Positions 8,303-16,112 of a DNA stretch of 35,740 bases are shown here, piece after piece (the stretch's first letter is position 1; every line of letters begins with the position of its first letter). Origin of the DNA: Candidatus Niyogiibacteriota bacterium. GTDB taxonomy: Bacteria; Patescibacteriota; Minisyncoccia; HO2-45-28. Where the stretch lies: the NCBI GenBank assembly GCA_016181935.1, contig JACOYI010000003.1, forward strand, positions 1-35,740, given 5' to 3'. The notes under the pieces were generated by a model. That model did not search any database and had not been told where the DNA came from. It saw only the letters and a list, made by a program, of their open reading frames with translations. A program made the translations under genes and the position numbers.

Positions 8303-9898
8303 ATGTGCGGAATCGTCGCTGTGATATATTCCGATCCTGCATCCACGGGCGCTGCCGGCTTGATGTACCGGGGCTTGATCGATCTTCAGCCGCGCGGGAA
8401 AGAGGCGGCGGGCATCGAAACCGACCGCGGTTTCTGGAAGGATCAAGGAACACCCGAGCGGGTTTTTTTGGAGCATCGTTTCAACCGGCCGTTCAACTGG
8501 GCCGGAAATCGCGTAAGCGATTTTCTTTTGTTTTGCGGGATCGTGCCTGCGTATAAATACAATCTTCAGGGACTTGGCGGCTCGATCGGCGTCGGCCATG
8601 TGCTCTATACGACATCCGGCAAGGGAGCAGATCACAAAACGATCCGTCGCCGCGCACAGCCATTCCATTGCCGTTTGGGCGGCCGGAAGGGAAAAGACAT
8701 ATGGTTCGCATTCAACGGCAATCTCACAAATTGGGAGGAGATCGCTGAAGAATGTCGCCGCGAAGGATACAAAAAACCCATCATCAACGACACTCACGCC
8801 ATTGCCGCGCTCATCGAACTCGCGGCATCGAGTACGCTGGAACATGCCTTGAAATACGAAGTTTTACCGCGCCTCCAGTGGTCGTTCAGCATTGTTTTTC
8901 ATGATGTTTCCGAACGCGTTCTTTATGCGGTGCGCGACCGGCGGGGATTCATGCCGCTTTTTATCGGCCGCCGCGGCCGCGAATTTTGGGTCGCCTCGTC
9001 GGAGGACTGCGTTTTTGATGAGGGCAGCTTGAACTGTTCATTCGTGAGCGAGGTGCTACCCGGCAGTATGGTGAAGCTCGATCCCAAAGCGTTTCGTTCG
9101 GAACAGATCGAGAAGGACGACAAACAGGACGACGGTACGATTCAAACGTCCTATTGGAGTGCGCCCAAAAATTTTGCCCGCGAATCGCGTCTCTGCCTTT
9201 TTCATTTCGGATATTTCCAGCGGCCGGACAGTTGTTTTGCGGGCCGAAACATCAAAACCGTCCGGCAAAAGGCCGGCCAACGCCTTGCGGAACTCCATCC
9301 TGTTTTGCGCGCCGACATCGTCGTCCCGATCCGCGATTCGGGTTCAGCGGCCGCCACCGGATATGCGTGGCAGATGAAAAAAAATCTTGATCCCGAGGCG
9401 CTGTTTCGCCCCCACCCGACCGGCCGGAGTTTCATCGAGCCGCTCAAACAATCGCGCATCGAGGGTGTCGCGAAAAAACTTCGCGTTATCCCCGAGGCGT
9501 TTCGCGGCAAGGTCGTTGTTTTGGTGGATGATTCGATCGTTCGCGGAATTACGATGCAGCATTTGATTCGCCGTCTTTGGGCGGCGGGGGTCAAAGAAAT
9601 CCATGTGCGCATCGCATTGCCGCCCGTTAAATTTCCGTGCTCTTACGGTATCGATATGCGGACACCGGGTGAGCTTGCATGGAATTTTTGCGGCGGCGAT
9701 GTCGAAAAAGTCCGCGCGTTTATTGGAGCTACGTCGCTCGCATATCTTGATCCGGTGGATGAAAAAATCCGGGCCATCATTGAAACTCCGGAGCGCCACC
9801 CCTATGTTGCGCTTACGCGCGAATCGTTTTGCACCCAGTGTTTTACCGGCGAGAATGCGGTCCAAGAACTCGAAAAACTCGAATGCCCCGCCGTATAA
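8303..9898 (+). CDS. purF: Amidophosphoribosyltransferase (PurF-like)
   Basis: N-terminal MCGIVAVIY Ntn nucleophile; PRTase VVVLVDDSIVRGITMQHLI. Confidence 0.85.
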   Translation: MCGIVAVIYSDPASTGAAGLMYRGLIDLQPRGKEAAGIETDRGFWKDQGTPERVFLEHRFNRPFNWAGNRVSDFLLFCGIVPAYKYNLQGLGGSIGVGHVLYTTSGKGADHKTIRRRAQPFHCRLGGRKGKDIWFAFNGNLTNWEEIAEECRREGYKKPIINDTHAIAALIELAASSTLEHALKYEVLPRLQWSFSIVFHDVSERVLYAVRDRRGFMPLFIGRRGREFWVASSEDCVFDEGSLNCSFVSEVLPGSMVKLDPKAFRSEQIEKDDKQDDGTIQTSYWSAPKNFARESRLCLFHFGYFQRPDSCFAGRNIKTVRQKAGQRLAELHPVLRADIVVPIRDSGSAAATGYAWQMKKNLDPEALFRPHPTGRSFIEPLKQSRIEGVAKKLRVIPEAFRGKVVVLVDDSIVRGITMQHLIRRLWAAGVKEIHVRIALPPVKFPCSYGIDMRTPGELAWNFCGGDVEKVRAFIGATSLAYLDPVDEKIRAIIETPERHPYVALTRESFCTQCFTGENAVQELEKLECPAV

Positions 9899-9903
9899 GC
9901 GGG

Positions 9904-9931
9904 GCCTGCCTGCCGGCAAGGCAGGCTTTTT
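9904..9931 (+). terminator. Terminator/palindromic element after purF-like gene
   Basis: gcctgcctgccggcaaggcaggc followed by tttttt. Confidence 0.65.
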
Positions 9932-9965
9932 TTATGCGCAAAATCGCGCTACACTCAAACCATCT

Positions 9966-10715
9966 ATGACGCTTTTATGGATATTGGGGGCGAGTTTCGG
10001 AACCAGCATCGTGTCGCTGGCGGGGCGTTCCATCGCTTTTTTGGGCGAGGCGCGGTTCCGCCAGATGATCCACTACACCATGAGCTTGGCGGTGGGGGTT
10101 CTTTTGGGCGTTGTGTTCTTCGACGTTCTCCCCGAAGCGCTTGAAACGGCGAGCGCCGAGAGCGTTTTTGCGTGGACGATCATCGGGTTTCTCGCTTTTT
10201 TCATTCTTGAGCGGAGTTTGCGCATCTACCACTGCCACGAAGGCCACTGTCCGGTGCACGCGGTCGGTTATCTGAATTTGATCGGCGACGGCATCCATAA
10301 CTTCATCGACGGCATCATCATCGCGCTCTCCTTTCTCGTGAATCCCGCGCTCGGGGTCCGGACGGCGTTCGCCGTCATCCTCCACGAGGTGCCGCAGGAG
10401 ATGAGCGATTTTTTGGTCTTGTTGCATGCGGGGTTCGAGCGGAAAAAGGCGCTTTTTTATAATTTCTTGGTCGCGCTTCCGACGATCGCCGGAGCCCTGC
10501 TTGCGTATGCATTTTCCGGTCTGCTTTCGACCGTCATCGGTTCTGCGCTCGGGCTGGTTGCGGGGCATTTTCTTTACATTGCGGCCGTGGATCTGGTACC
10601 CGAATTGCACGAGGGGGAGCACGCGCAGAAAAAAACCGCCTCGCTGGTGCAGGCGGCGCTCATCGTTCTGGGAATTGCGATCATTTGGACCGGCGGGGAA
10701 TTATTGGGACATTAG
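9966..10715 (+). CDS. ZIP family metal transporter
   Basis: LIGDGIHNFIDGIIIALSF and ILHEVPQEMSDFLVLLHAG ZIP motifs. Confidence 0.9.
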   Translation: MTLLWILGASFGTSIVSLAGRSIAFLGEARFRQMIHYTMSLAVGVLLGVVFFDVLPEALETASAESVFAWTIIGFLAFFILERSLRIYHCHEGHCPVHAVGYLNLIGDGIHNFIDGIIIALSFLVNPALGVRTAFAVILHEVPQEMSDFLVLLHAGFERKKALFYNFLVALPTIAGALLAYAFSGLLSTVIGSALGLVAGHFLYIAAVDLVPELHEGEHAQKKTASLVQAALIVLGIAIIWTGGELLGH

Positions 10716-10860
10716 AACTCATCCCAAAATTGATCGGAACGAGCGCATGCCGCGAGCAGGATTCTCGGAGCGCGACGGCGCGAGAGTAAGCCGATTTTTC
10801 GCGGGTATCGGCGTGCCTGCTCGCGGCATGCGCGAGAGAGGTTTTGGGATGAGGAGTTCT
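10714..10860. repeat. Long imperfect inverted repeat (about 147 bp) between convergent genes
   Basis: agaact..catcccaaaa..gcgcatgccgcgagcagg (left arm) matches the reverse complement of cctgctcgcggcatgcgc..ttttgggatg..agttct (right arm). Confidence 0.85.
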
Positions 10861-11206
10861 AGGTTTTTGCGGCCTCCACGATCTTTCGGAACGCATCCGG
10901 ATGATTTGCGGCGATTTGGGAGAGTATCTTGCGGTCGAGTTCGATGCCGGCTTTTTTGAGCCCCGCGATGAAGCGCGAATACGAAAATCCTTCGGCGCGC
11001 ACGCCCGCATTGATTCGGGTCGTCCACAAACGGCGAAAGTCGCCCTTTTTCTTCCGGCGGTCAACGAATGCGTGGCTCCACGCATGGAGAAGCCGTTCGC
11101 GGGCCATGCGCTCCTTTGATTTAGCCCCGTGGCGGAACCCCTTGGTGTAGCTCAGGGTTTTGCGGCGGCGTTTGAGTGATATTGTTCCCCTTTTTATTCT
11201 GGTCAT
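10859..11206 (-). CDS. rplT: 50S ribosomal protein L20
   Basis: [39 protein letters not shown]. Confidence 0.97.
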   Translation of the reverse strand: MTRIKRGTISLKRRRKTLSYTKGFRHGAKSKERMARERLLHAWSHAFVDRRKKKGDFRRLWTTRINAGVRAEGFSYSRFIAGLKKAGIELDRKILSQIAANHPDAFRKIVEAAKT

Positions 11207-11354
11207 AATATATTTATTTATCGTGCCTCGCCTGTCCCGTAGCCAAGTCCGAAGGATTTGTGGTATCGGGATTTAATGCGGGTCATAGTGAAATTTAAAA
11301 TTTAAAATTGAAAAAGTAAAAAACGGAAAGATTTTAATTTTTATATTCGAAATT

Positions 11355-11555
11355 TTAATTTGAATATGGCAGATAGTGTCCCTGCAGTTTTTTTGACGAA
11401 AACGCAAAAGCATCCCAACGCTTTGTGTGGAGTTCGGTTTTGCGCGACTTTTTGGCGCGGAAATGATTCTGGTTCGGGCGGCGAGCCAGAAGTTTGCCGT
11501 GTTTTGTCACGCGCAGGCGTTTGGAGAATGATTTGTTGGTTTTGAGTCCGGTCAT
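11355..11555 (-). CDS. rpmI: 50S ribosomal protein L35
   Basis: KTNKSFSKRLRVTKHGKLLARRPNQNHFRAKKS; position between infC and rplT. Confidence 0.9.
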   Translation of the reverse strand: MTGLKTNKSFSKRLRVTKHGKLLARRPNQNHFRAKKSRKTELHTKRWDAFAFSSKKLQGHYLPYSN

Positions 11556-11654
11556 ACATTTGGAAAACTAGAAGCCGGAAACTAGAAACTGGAAAAATCC
11601 AGTATCCGGTTTTCAGCAATCTAGCATCCAGTATCTAGCTTCCAGTAATCCAGA

Positions 11655-12167
11655 TTATGCTTTCTCGATCAGGACGTAGGGGCCTCGAGGACCCCATTTT
11701 CCGTCCTCAACGATTTTATGCGGGATCGGGATAAAAATCAAGATGCGGCGGAGCCGCTCGCGCAGGAAGGCCCGATCAAGATATTTGGAGCGGCCGCGCA
11801 GGAACAGGTCCACTTTGATCCGATCACCCCGCTCAAGGAAGCCAGCCGCCTTCTTCGCTTTCATTTCCAGATCATGGTCTGACGTACCCAATCCCACGCG
11901 GATGGTCCGGACCTCGCCGCCCCGCCCTTTTTTCACGCCTTTGGTTTTGCGCTCTTCCTCATATTTGTATTTCCCGTAATCCATGATCTTGGCTACGGGC
12001 GGTTTTGCGGTCGGCGCGATCTCGATCAGGTCGAGTCCCAGCTCTTTGGCTTTCGCAAGGGCTTCGGATGTTTTAACAATCCCCAGGTTTCCCTTGGGAC
12101 CGATCAGCCGGACCTCTTCGGCAGTGATGCGCTGATTGATGCGGGCCTCCTTTTTCAGATAGTTCAC
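11655..12167 (-). CDS. infC: Translation initiation factor IF-3
   Basis: ARINQRITAEEVRLIGPKGNLGIV, KPPVAKIMDYGKYKYE; GTG start at 12167 preferred because the longer start at 12209 falls inside a terminator-like hairpin. Confidence 0.93.
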   Translation of the reverse strand: MNYLKKEARINQRITAEEVRLIGPKGNLGIVKTSEALAKAKELGLDLIEIAPTAKPPVAKIMDYGKYKYEEERKTKGVKKGRGGEVRTIRVGLGTSDHDLEMKAKKAAGFLERGDRIKVDLFLRGRSKYLDRAFLRERLRRILIFIPIPHKIVEDGKWGPRGPYVLIEKA

Positions 12168-12195
12168 TGTAGCGGTTTTACTGCCGCGAAACAAG

Positions 12196-12219
12196 AAAGC
12201 CGCCTGCAAGCAGGCGGCG
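12196..12219 (-). terminator. Terminator after HPPD-like gene
   Basis: On - strand gccgcctgcttgcaggcggctttcttgttt. Confidence 0.55.
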
Positions 12220-12234
12220 CGGGATCAATTGGAG

Positions 12235-12900
12235 TCAGGGGATGTATGTTCGTACGGATTTAGGAAAATGCATGCGCGGCGGCGGCTTCGGCATGCGATC
12301 ATTCAACGTTTCGCCCCAGAGATTGGTGTTGAAGAGCCACCCCTCTTTGAGTGCGCGGTCGAGCGCGGCCCAAAGGTCTTCGACATTGGATTCCCGGAAT
12401 TCCTCGAAGTGAGTGAGTTTTTGCCCTTTGCGCGCGATTTGCTTCAGCTCGAAGAACATGGAGCCCCACAAAGGATAGGTGAAGCACTGGAACACCTCGC
12501 CATCACTGTCTCTATCACGCAGGATTTGCGGTTGCTCTTTATCGTCTTCGGTCAAAAACCGGACGCCAGCGTTTAACCAGCGCTCAACTTCTTTTTCGAT
12601 ATCATCGCATCGGAGCGCGATATGTTGAGGCGAGGCGCCGAATCGGCGGAAATATTCGCTGACCTGCGAGAGTATGCGTTCGCCCGCAGAATTTTTCCCA
12701 TCAATGCCGGCCATGAGCGCGAGCTTGACGCCGTCGCGCGTCATCACGAAAGTTTCCATAGCGGTTTCCTGATTGCCCACACGTGCGCGGTACCATTCGT
12801 TGCGGAAGCCGAGTTTTTTGAAGAATGAAGCGAAGCGTTTGAGCGTGATATACGGCGGAAGCGGAATCGCCACGTGGTCGAATTTCAGGGAATTGCTCAC
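12235..12900 (-). CDS. VOC-fold dioxygenase resembling the catalytic C-terminal domain of 4-hydroxyphenylpyruvate dioxygenase
   Basis: KFDHVAIPL..., SPQHIALRCDDIEKEVERWLNAGVRFLT, VFQCFTYPLWGSMFFELKQ, HFEEFRESNVEDLWAALD; GTG start at 12900 preceded by AAGGAGGT on the - strand. Confidence 0.75.
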   Translation of the reverse strand: MSNSLKFDHVAIPLPPYITLKRFASFFKKLGFRNEWYRARVGNQETAMETFVMTRDGVKLALMAGIDGKNSAGERILSQVSEYFRRFGASPQHIALRCDDIEKEVERWLNAGVRFLTEDDKEQPQILRDRDSDGEVFQCFTYPLWGSMFFELKQIARKGQKLTHFEEFRESNVEDLWAALDRALKEGWLFNTNLWGETLNDRMPKPPPRMHFPKSVRTYIP

Positions 12901-12933
12901 GAGAGACCTCCTTGGAAAGAACAGAACCCGTTC

Positions 12934-12962
12934 AGTATACCGATTGCGGCCCAAATTGACAA
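12934..12962 (-). promoter_or_regulatory. Promoter for HPPD-like gene
   Basis: TTGTCA-N17-TATACT on the - strand. Confidence 0.65.
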
Positions 12963-12984
12963 GTACCGCACTTTCGTGTACGGT
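12956..12984 (+). promoter_or_regulatory. Promoter for HGD-like gene
   Basis: TTGACA-N17-TACGGT; -35 overlaps the divergent promoter's -35. Confidence 0.55.
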
Positions 12985-13023
12985 GAGCGCGGCTGTGAAC
13001 ATTAAATTTTTGAAAGGAGGAGC

Positions 13024-14142
13024 ATGCTTCCGGTAAAACCATTCTCGGTTCGACAGACGGTCGCGAAAGAATTTACAAATCGGTTGTCGTTCGATGGCGC
13101 ATCGCGGCCGCAAGAAGGCGTATGCGCCGAAAAACTCGGGTTCGATACGACGCTGTATCGCAGTCATCCGCCGGCGCTTCTCAAGCGTTTCGGAACGGAT
13201 CCCTCGATGGAAATTCGTCGCCAAACGGTTTCGCCGTCGTATCCAGCCGCATTTTCCGTAAGCACGATAAAACCCGATCCGCGCCCCCGTATTTTACTTG
13301 AAAGCCGCGACGGCGGCGTGAAAGTTCTTGCGATGGCGCTTGATGCGGATAGTGACTGGATGATCAATGCGGACGGGGATATGGTGTTGTTCTCGTATTC
13401 CGGATGCGGACGCTTTTACACGCCATTCGGTGAATTGCGCGTTGACCCGATGGATTTTGTTTACATTCCGCGCGGCGTTCCGTATCAATTCCAGGGAGCG
13501 GCCGTGATGGCGCAATTGTTCATCGGCATTGAATCGTCGGAACTCATTCAAAAACCCGATTTCGGCCCCTACATCAATGCCGATATTCCGTACAGCGATC
13601 AAGATCTTCAAGTCCCCATACCGTTTTCGGTTTTGACGAGTAGTGATGATGAGTGGGGTGTATGGGTCAAGCGCGCCGATATTTGGAAAAAAGCAATCTA
13701 CCAATATCGGCCCGATTGTCTTGGATGGCGCGGGTCGGTGTACCCGTTTGCGCTTTCCGTGCGCGACATCCATCCGCTTTCCGCGCATACGAAACATCTT
13801 GATCCTACGGCGTACACGGTATTTGCGGCCGCAAGCGGTTCGGTGTCCGTGCAGGCGTTCCTGCCGCGTTATCTGCATTCCTTGCCGTATTATCACATGG
13901 GTTCTCACGATGAATTTTTGTTTCTGGCTAAACCCTATGCGGCGCGCGGCGGTATTGTGGGGGCGGGCGATGCGACATTTCATCCGCAAGGGTTCTATCA
14001 CGGGCCGAATCCAAAAGCGCTTGAGGAATGGCAGGGGCCGCAACGGGTGGATGAATGCGCGGTCATGTTCGAATCGCGTTCGCCGCTTTTTCCGACTGTG
14101 CTTGCGCAAGAGCTCGAAATTCCGGATTACCGGTATCACTAG
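13024..14142 (+). CDS. hmgA: Homogentisate 1,2-dioxygenase-like cupin protein
   Basis: FVYIPRGVPYQF, YYHMGSHDEFLFLAK, FHPQGFYHGPNPKALEEWQG, CAVMFESRSPLF; the His/Glu/His metal-ligand pattern of HGD; SD aaaggagg 4-11 nt upstream. Confidence 0.82.
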   Translation: MLPVKPFSVRQTVAKEFTNRLSFDGASRPQEGVCAEKLGFDTTLYRSHPPALLKRFGTDPSMEIRRQTVSPSYPAAFSVSTIKPDPRPRILLESRDGGVKVLAMALDADSDWMINADGDMVLFSYSGCGRFYTPFGELRVDPMDFVYIPRGVPYQFQGAAVMAQLFIGIESSELIQKPDFGPYINADIPYSDQDLQVPIPFSVLTSSDDEWGVWVKRADIWKKAIYQYRPDCLGWRGSVYPFALSVRDIHPLSAHTKHLDPTAYTVFAAASGSVSVQAFLPRYLHSLPYYHMGSHDEFLFLAKPYAARGGIVGAGDATFHPQGFYHGPNPKALEEWQGPQRVDECAVMFESRSPLFPTVLAQELEIPDYRYH

Positions 14143-14175
14143 TTCGACGCGATGAAAAAAAAATAGTGTCTCCGG

Positions 14176-14199
14176 CCCCGCTTCTCGCGGGGTTTTTTC
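14176..14199 (+). terminator. Terminator after HGD-like gene
   Basis: ccccgcttctcgcggggttttttct. Confidence 0.7.
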
Positions 14200-14243
14200 T
14201 TGCGCCCAGCGTGTTTTTGTGGTATGTCTGAGCGAGATTCTTT

Positions 14244-14272
14244 AACTGTCAAAAGCCGGGCTTTTGACAGTT
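14244..14272. promoter_or_regulatory. Near-perfect 29-bp palindrome just upstream of FAH ribosome-binding site (operator or attenuator candidate)
   Basis: aactgtcaaaagcc-g-ggcttttgacagtt, 14-bp arms. Confidence 0.6.
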
Positions 14273-14289
14273 TGACAAGAGGAGACGAA

Positions 14290-15282
14290 ATGAAGCTTGG
14301 GACGTTGAAGGAAGCGGACGAACGCGATGGCCGGCTGGTTGTGGTATCGCGCGACTTGACGCGTGCGATGGTCCCTTTTAGCATTGCGCGAACCTTGCAA
14401 GAGGCGTTGGATCACTGGCTCTATGTCGAGCCAAAACTTCGGGCGGTATCCGATTGTTTGAATGCCGGCAAATTTACGAGCGCATTCAAAGTAGAGCCGC
14501 GTCACTTTGCCGCACCTCTTCCGCGCGCGTATCAGGTGCTCGACGGCAGCGCGTATCTCTCGCATGTGGAGCGGGTGCGCAGGGCGCGGGGCGCCGACAT
14601 GCCGGAATCATATAAAACCGACCCGTTGATGTATCAAAGTGTTTCCGACCACTTGCTGGGATGCCGCGACGATATCGAGGTTCGCGATGAATCGTGGGGA
14701 ATCGATTTTGAAGCCGAGGTTGTTGTCATCACGGATGATGTGCCGATGGGTGTTTCTTGCGAAGAAGCGGAACAGCGCATCAAGCTCATTATGTTGATGA
14801 ACGATATTTCGCTTCGCAATTTGATTCCGGCAGAAGCCGCAAAAGGATTTGGGTTCTTGCATTCAAAGCCCGTTAAAGCATTTTCGATGGTGGCGGTTAC
14901 GCCGGATGAGCCGGGATTGCAGTGGAAAAATGGGCGCTTATATTCCCCGCTGTATATTTCGCGGCGTGGAAAATATAAAGCCGCGCCGGACGCCGGAATG
15001 GGCATGCATTTCAGTTTTCCCGAACTTATCGCGCACGCCGCGCGTACGCGCTCGCTTGGCGCGGGGACCATCATCGGCGGCGGGACGGTTTCAATGAAGA
15101 TTCCGATATCCGATTTTGCCTGCATCGCTGAACGGCGCGCGCATGAAATGCTGGAAACTGGCAAAGCAGAAACGCCCTATCTTTCGTTCGGCGAAACCAT
15201 CCGGATGGATATGTTCGACCCGAACAGACGTTCGATATTCGGCGCGATCGAGCAGACGGTCAAACCGGCATCGAAATCATGA
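14290..15282 (+). CDS. Fumarylacetoacetate hydrolase family protein
   Basis: MKLGTLKEADERDGRLVVVSRDLTRA, WGIDFEAEVVVITDDVPMGV, MNDISLRNLIPAEAAKGFGFLHSKP, GAGTIIGGGTVS. Confidence 0.88.
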   Translation: MKLGTLKEADERDGRLVVVSRDLTRAMVPFSIARTLQEALDHWLYVEPKLRAVSDCLNAGKFTSAFKVEPRHFAAPLPRAYQVLDGSAYLSHVERVRRARGADMPESYKTDPLMYQSVSDHLLGCRDDIEVRDESWGIDFEAEVVVITDDVPMGVSCEEAEQRIKLIMLMNDISLRNLIPAEAAKGFGFLHSKPVKAFSMVAVTPDEPGLQWKNGRLYSPLYISRRGKYKAAPDAGMGMHFSFPELIAHAARTRSLGAGTIIGGGTVSMKIPISDFACIAERRAHEMLETGKAETPYLSFGETIRMDMFDPNRRSIFGAIEQTVKPASKS

Positions 15283-15392
15283 TGCACGCTGAGGAAGCGC
15301 ATGAGTATCTTGAACAGCAGAGCCGATGGCTCCGTACGCGAATTTGCAGACTCTTTGTGAAAATAATTTCGATATTTCGAAGGCCCCGATAA
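15279..15392 (+). CDS. Possible small protein (37 aa) overlapping the FAH stop codon
   Basis: ATG overlaps the FAH stop (atgatg); MMHAEEAHEYLEQQSRWLRTRICRLFVKIISIFRRPR; no homology recognised. Confidence 0.25.
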   Translation: MMHAEEAHEYLEQQSRWLRTRICRLFVKIISIFRRPR

Positions 15393-15410
15393 CGGGGTCT
15401 TTTTTCTTGA
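15384..15410 (+). terminator. Terminator after FAH-like gene
   Basis: ggccccgataacggggtcttttttctt. Confidence 0.65.
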
Positions 15411-15469
15411 CCCCGTACTACAACTTCATATTTCATAACTCGTGTGTATTTTCGGATTCTTAACCGTGT

Positions 15470-15575
15470 AAAAGGATTAACACATTCCTAACGGCCGTCA
15501 GGAATGTGTTAGCGGCGGTATCGCGGATCGTAGTGCGGGGTTGAATAAATAAAAACCCCCCCGAGCCCAATGACT
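15470..15575 (-). ncRNA. Candidate small RNA transcription unit
   Basis: On - strand TTGACT-N16-TATAAT (15609-15582), then G-rich hairpin ggggtt..aacccc, ending at hairpin taacacattcct..aggaatgtgtta followed by a short T-run; no ORF recognised. Confidence 0.35.
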
Positions 15576-15581
15576 GCGTAT

Positions 15582-15609
15582 ATTATACACCTTTATTCAT
15601 AAAAGTCAA
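15582..15609 (-). promoter_or_regulatory. Strong consensus promoter on - strand
   Basis: TTGACT-N16-TATAAT. Confidence 0.65.
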
Positions 15610-15723
15610 TAGTTGTGGGTAATGTGCAAGCACATTTGGCGGTTTTTGAAAAAGCAGAGCGGTATTCGGTTTTGAAAAGCTCTCGCAGCCCCGACGGGCT
15701 TGGTCTTGATCCGCCAGCGGACC

Positions 15724-16031
15724 GTGTTCTTAAATAATGTTTACAATCGTAGTTTTCTTTGGATGAATCGCGGGGCTAGAAAAGAAAACAAAAAACCCAG
15801 CGATGGTCTCCTTATCTTAGGCGCGAGTCGGAGAGTTCGCGCCGCAACCTCACATATGACATCCGGTTCCTTCTATGAGATATCGAAGGGCGGACGGCTT
15901 ACGTCAATTAAGCGTAGGCGAGTGCAGGTTGATAGTTTGCACCTAGAACTGCATGGGAATTTTTGCGAGGAAACCATGCATCCTCGGATTGCATCGTTTA
16001 AGGCGACAGCCCGTCGAAACTAGACGCCCCC
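15724..16031 (-). ncRNA. ssrA: tmRNA (transfer-messenger RNA); 3' boundary unresolved
   Basis: - strand 5' end gggggcgtctagtttcgacgggctgtcgcc..gatgcaatccgaggatgcatgg; tag ORF GCA AAC TAT CAA CCT GCA CTC GCC TAC GCT TAA (ANYQPALAYA) at 15940-15908; directly downstream of smpB. Confidence 0.8.
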
Positions 16032-16054
16032 AAAATTTTACGGAGTAAAATTTT
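16032..16054. repeat. Inverted repeat between smpB and tmRNA
   Basis: aaaattttac-gga-gtaaaatttt. Confidence 0.8.
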
Positions 16055-16112
16055 GCCCTGAGTCCTTCGGCGATACTCAGGATCTATGATATGTCGAAGG
16101 GCTACCCTAATT

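Noticed and set aside
11220-11285. Possible tRNA-like sequence between rplT and rpmI
   Set aside because: No paired acceptor, no T-loop GGTTCRANTCC; not a tRNA.
13294-14139. 281-aa ORF on - strand
   Set aside because: Antisense to the HGD-like gene, which has a better RBS and family motifs.
15700-16023. 107-aa + strand ORF
   Set aside because: Lies antisense over the tmRNA gene.
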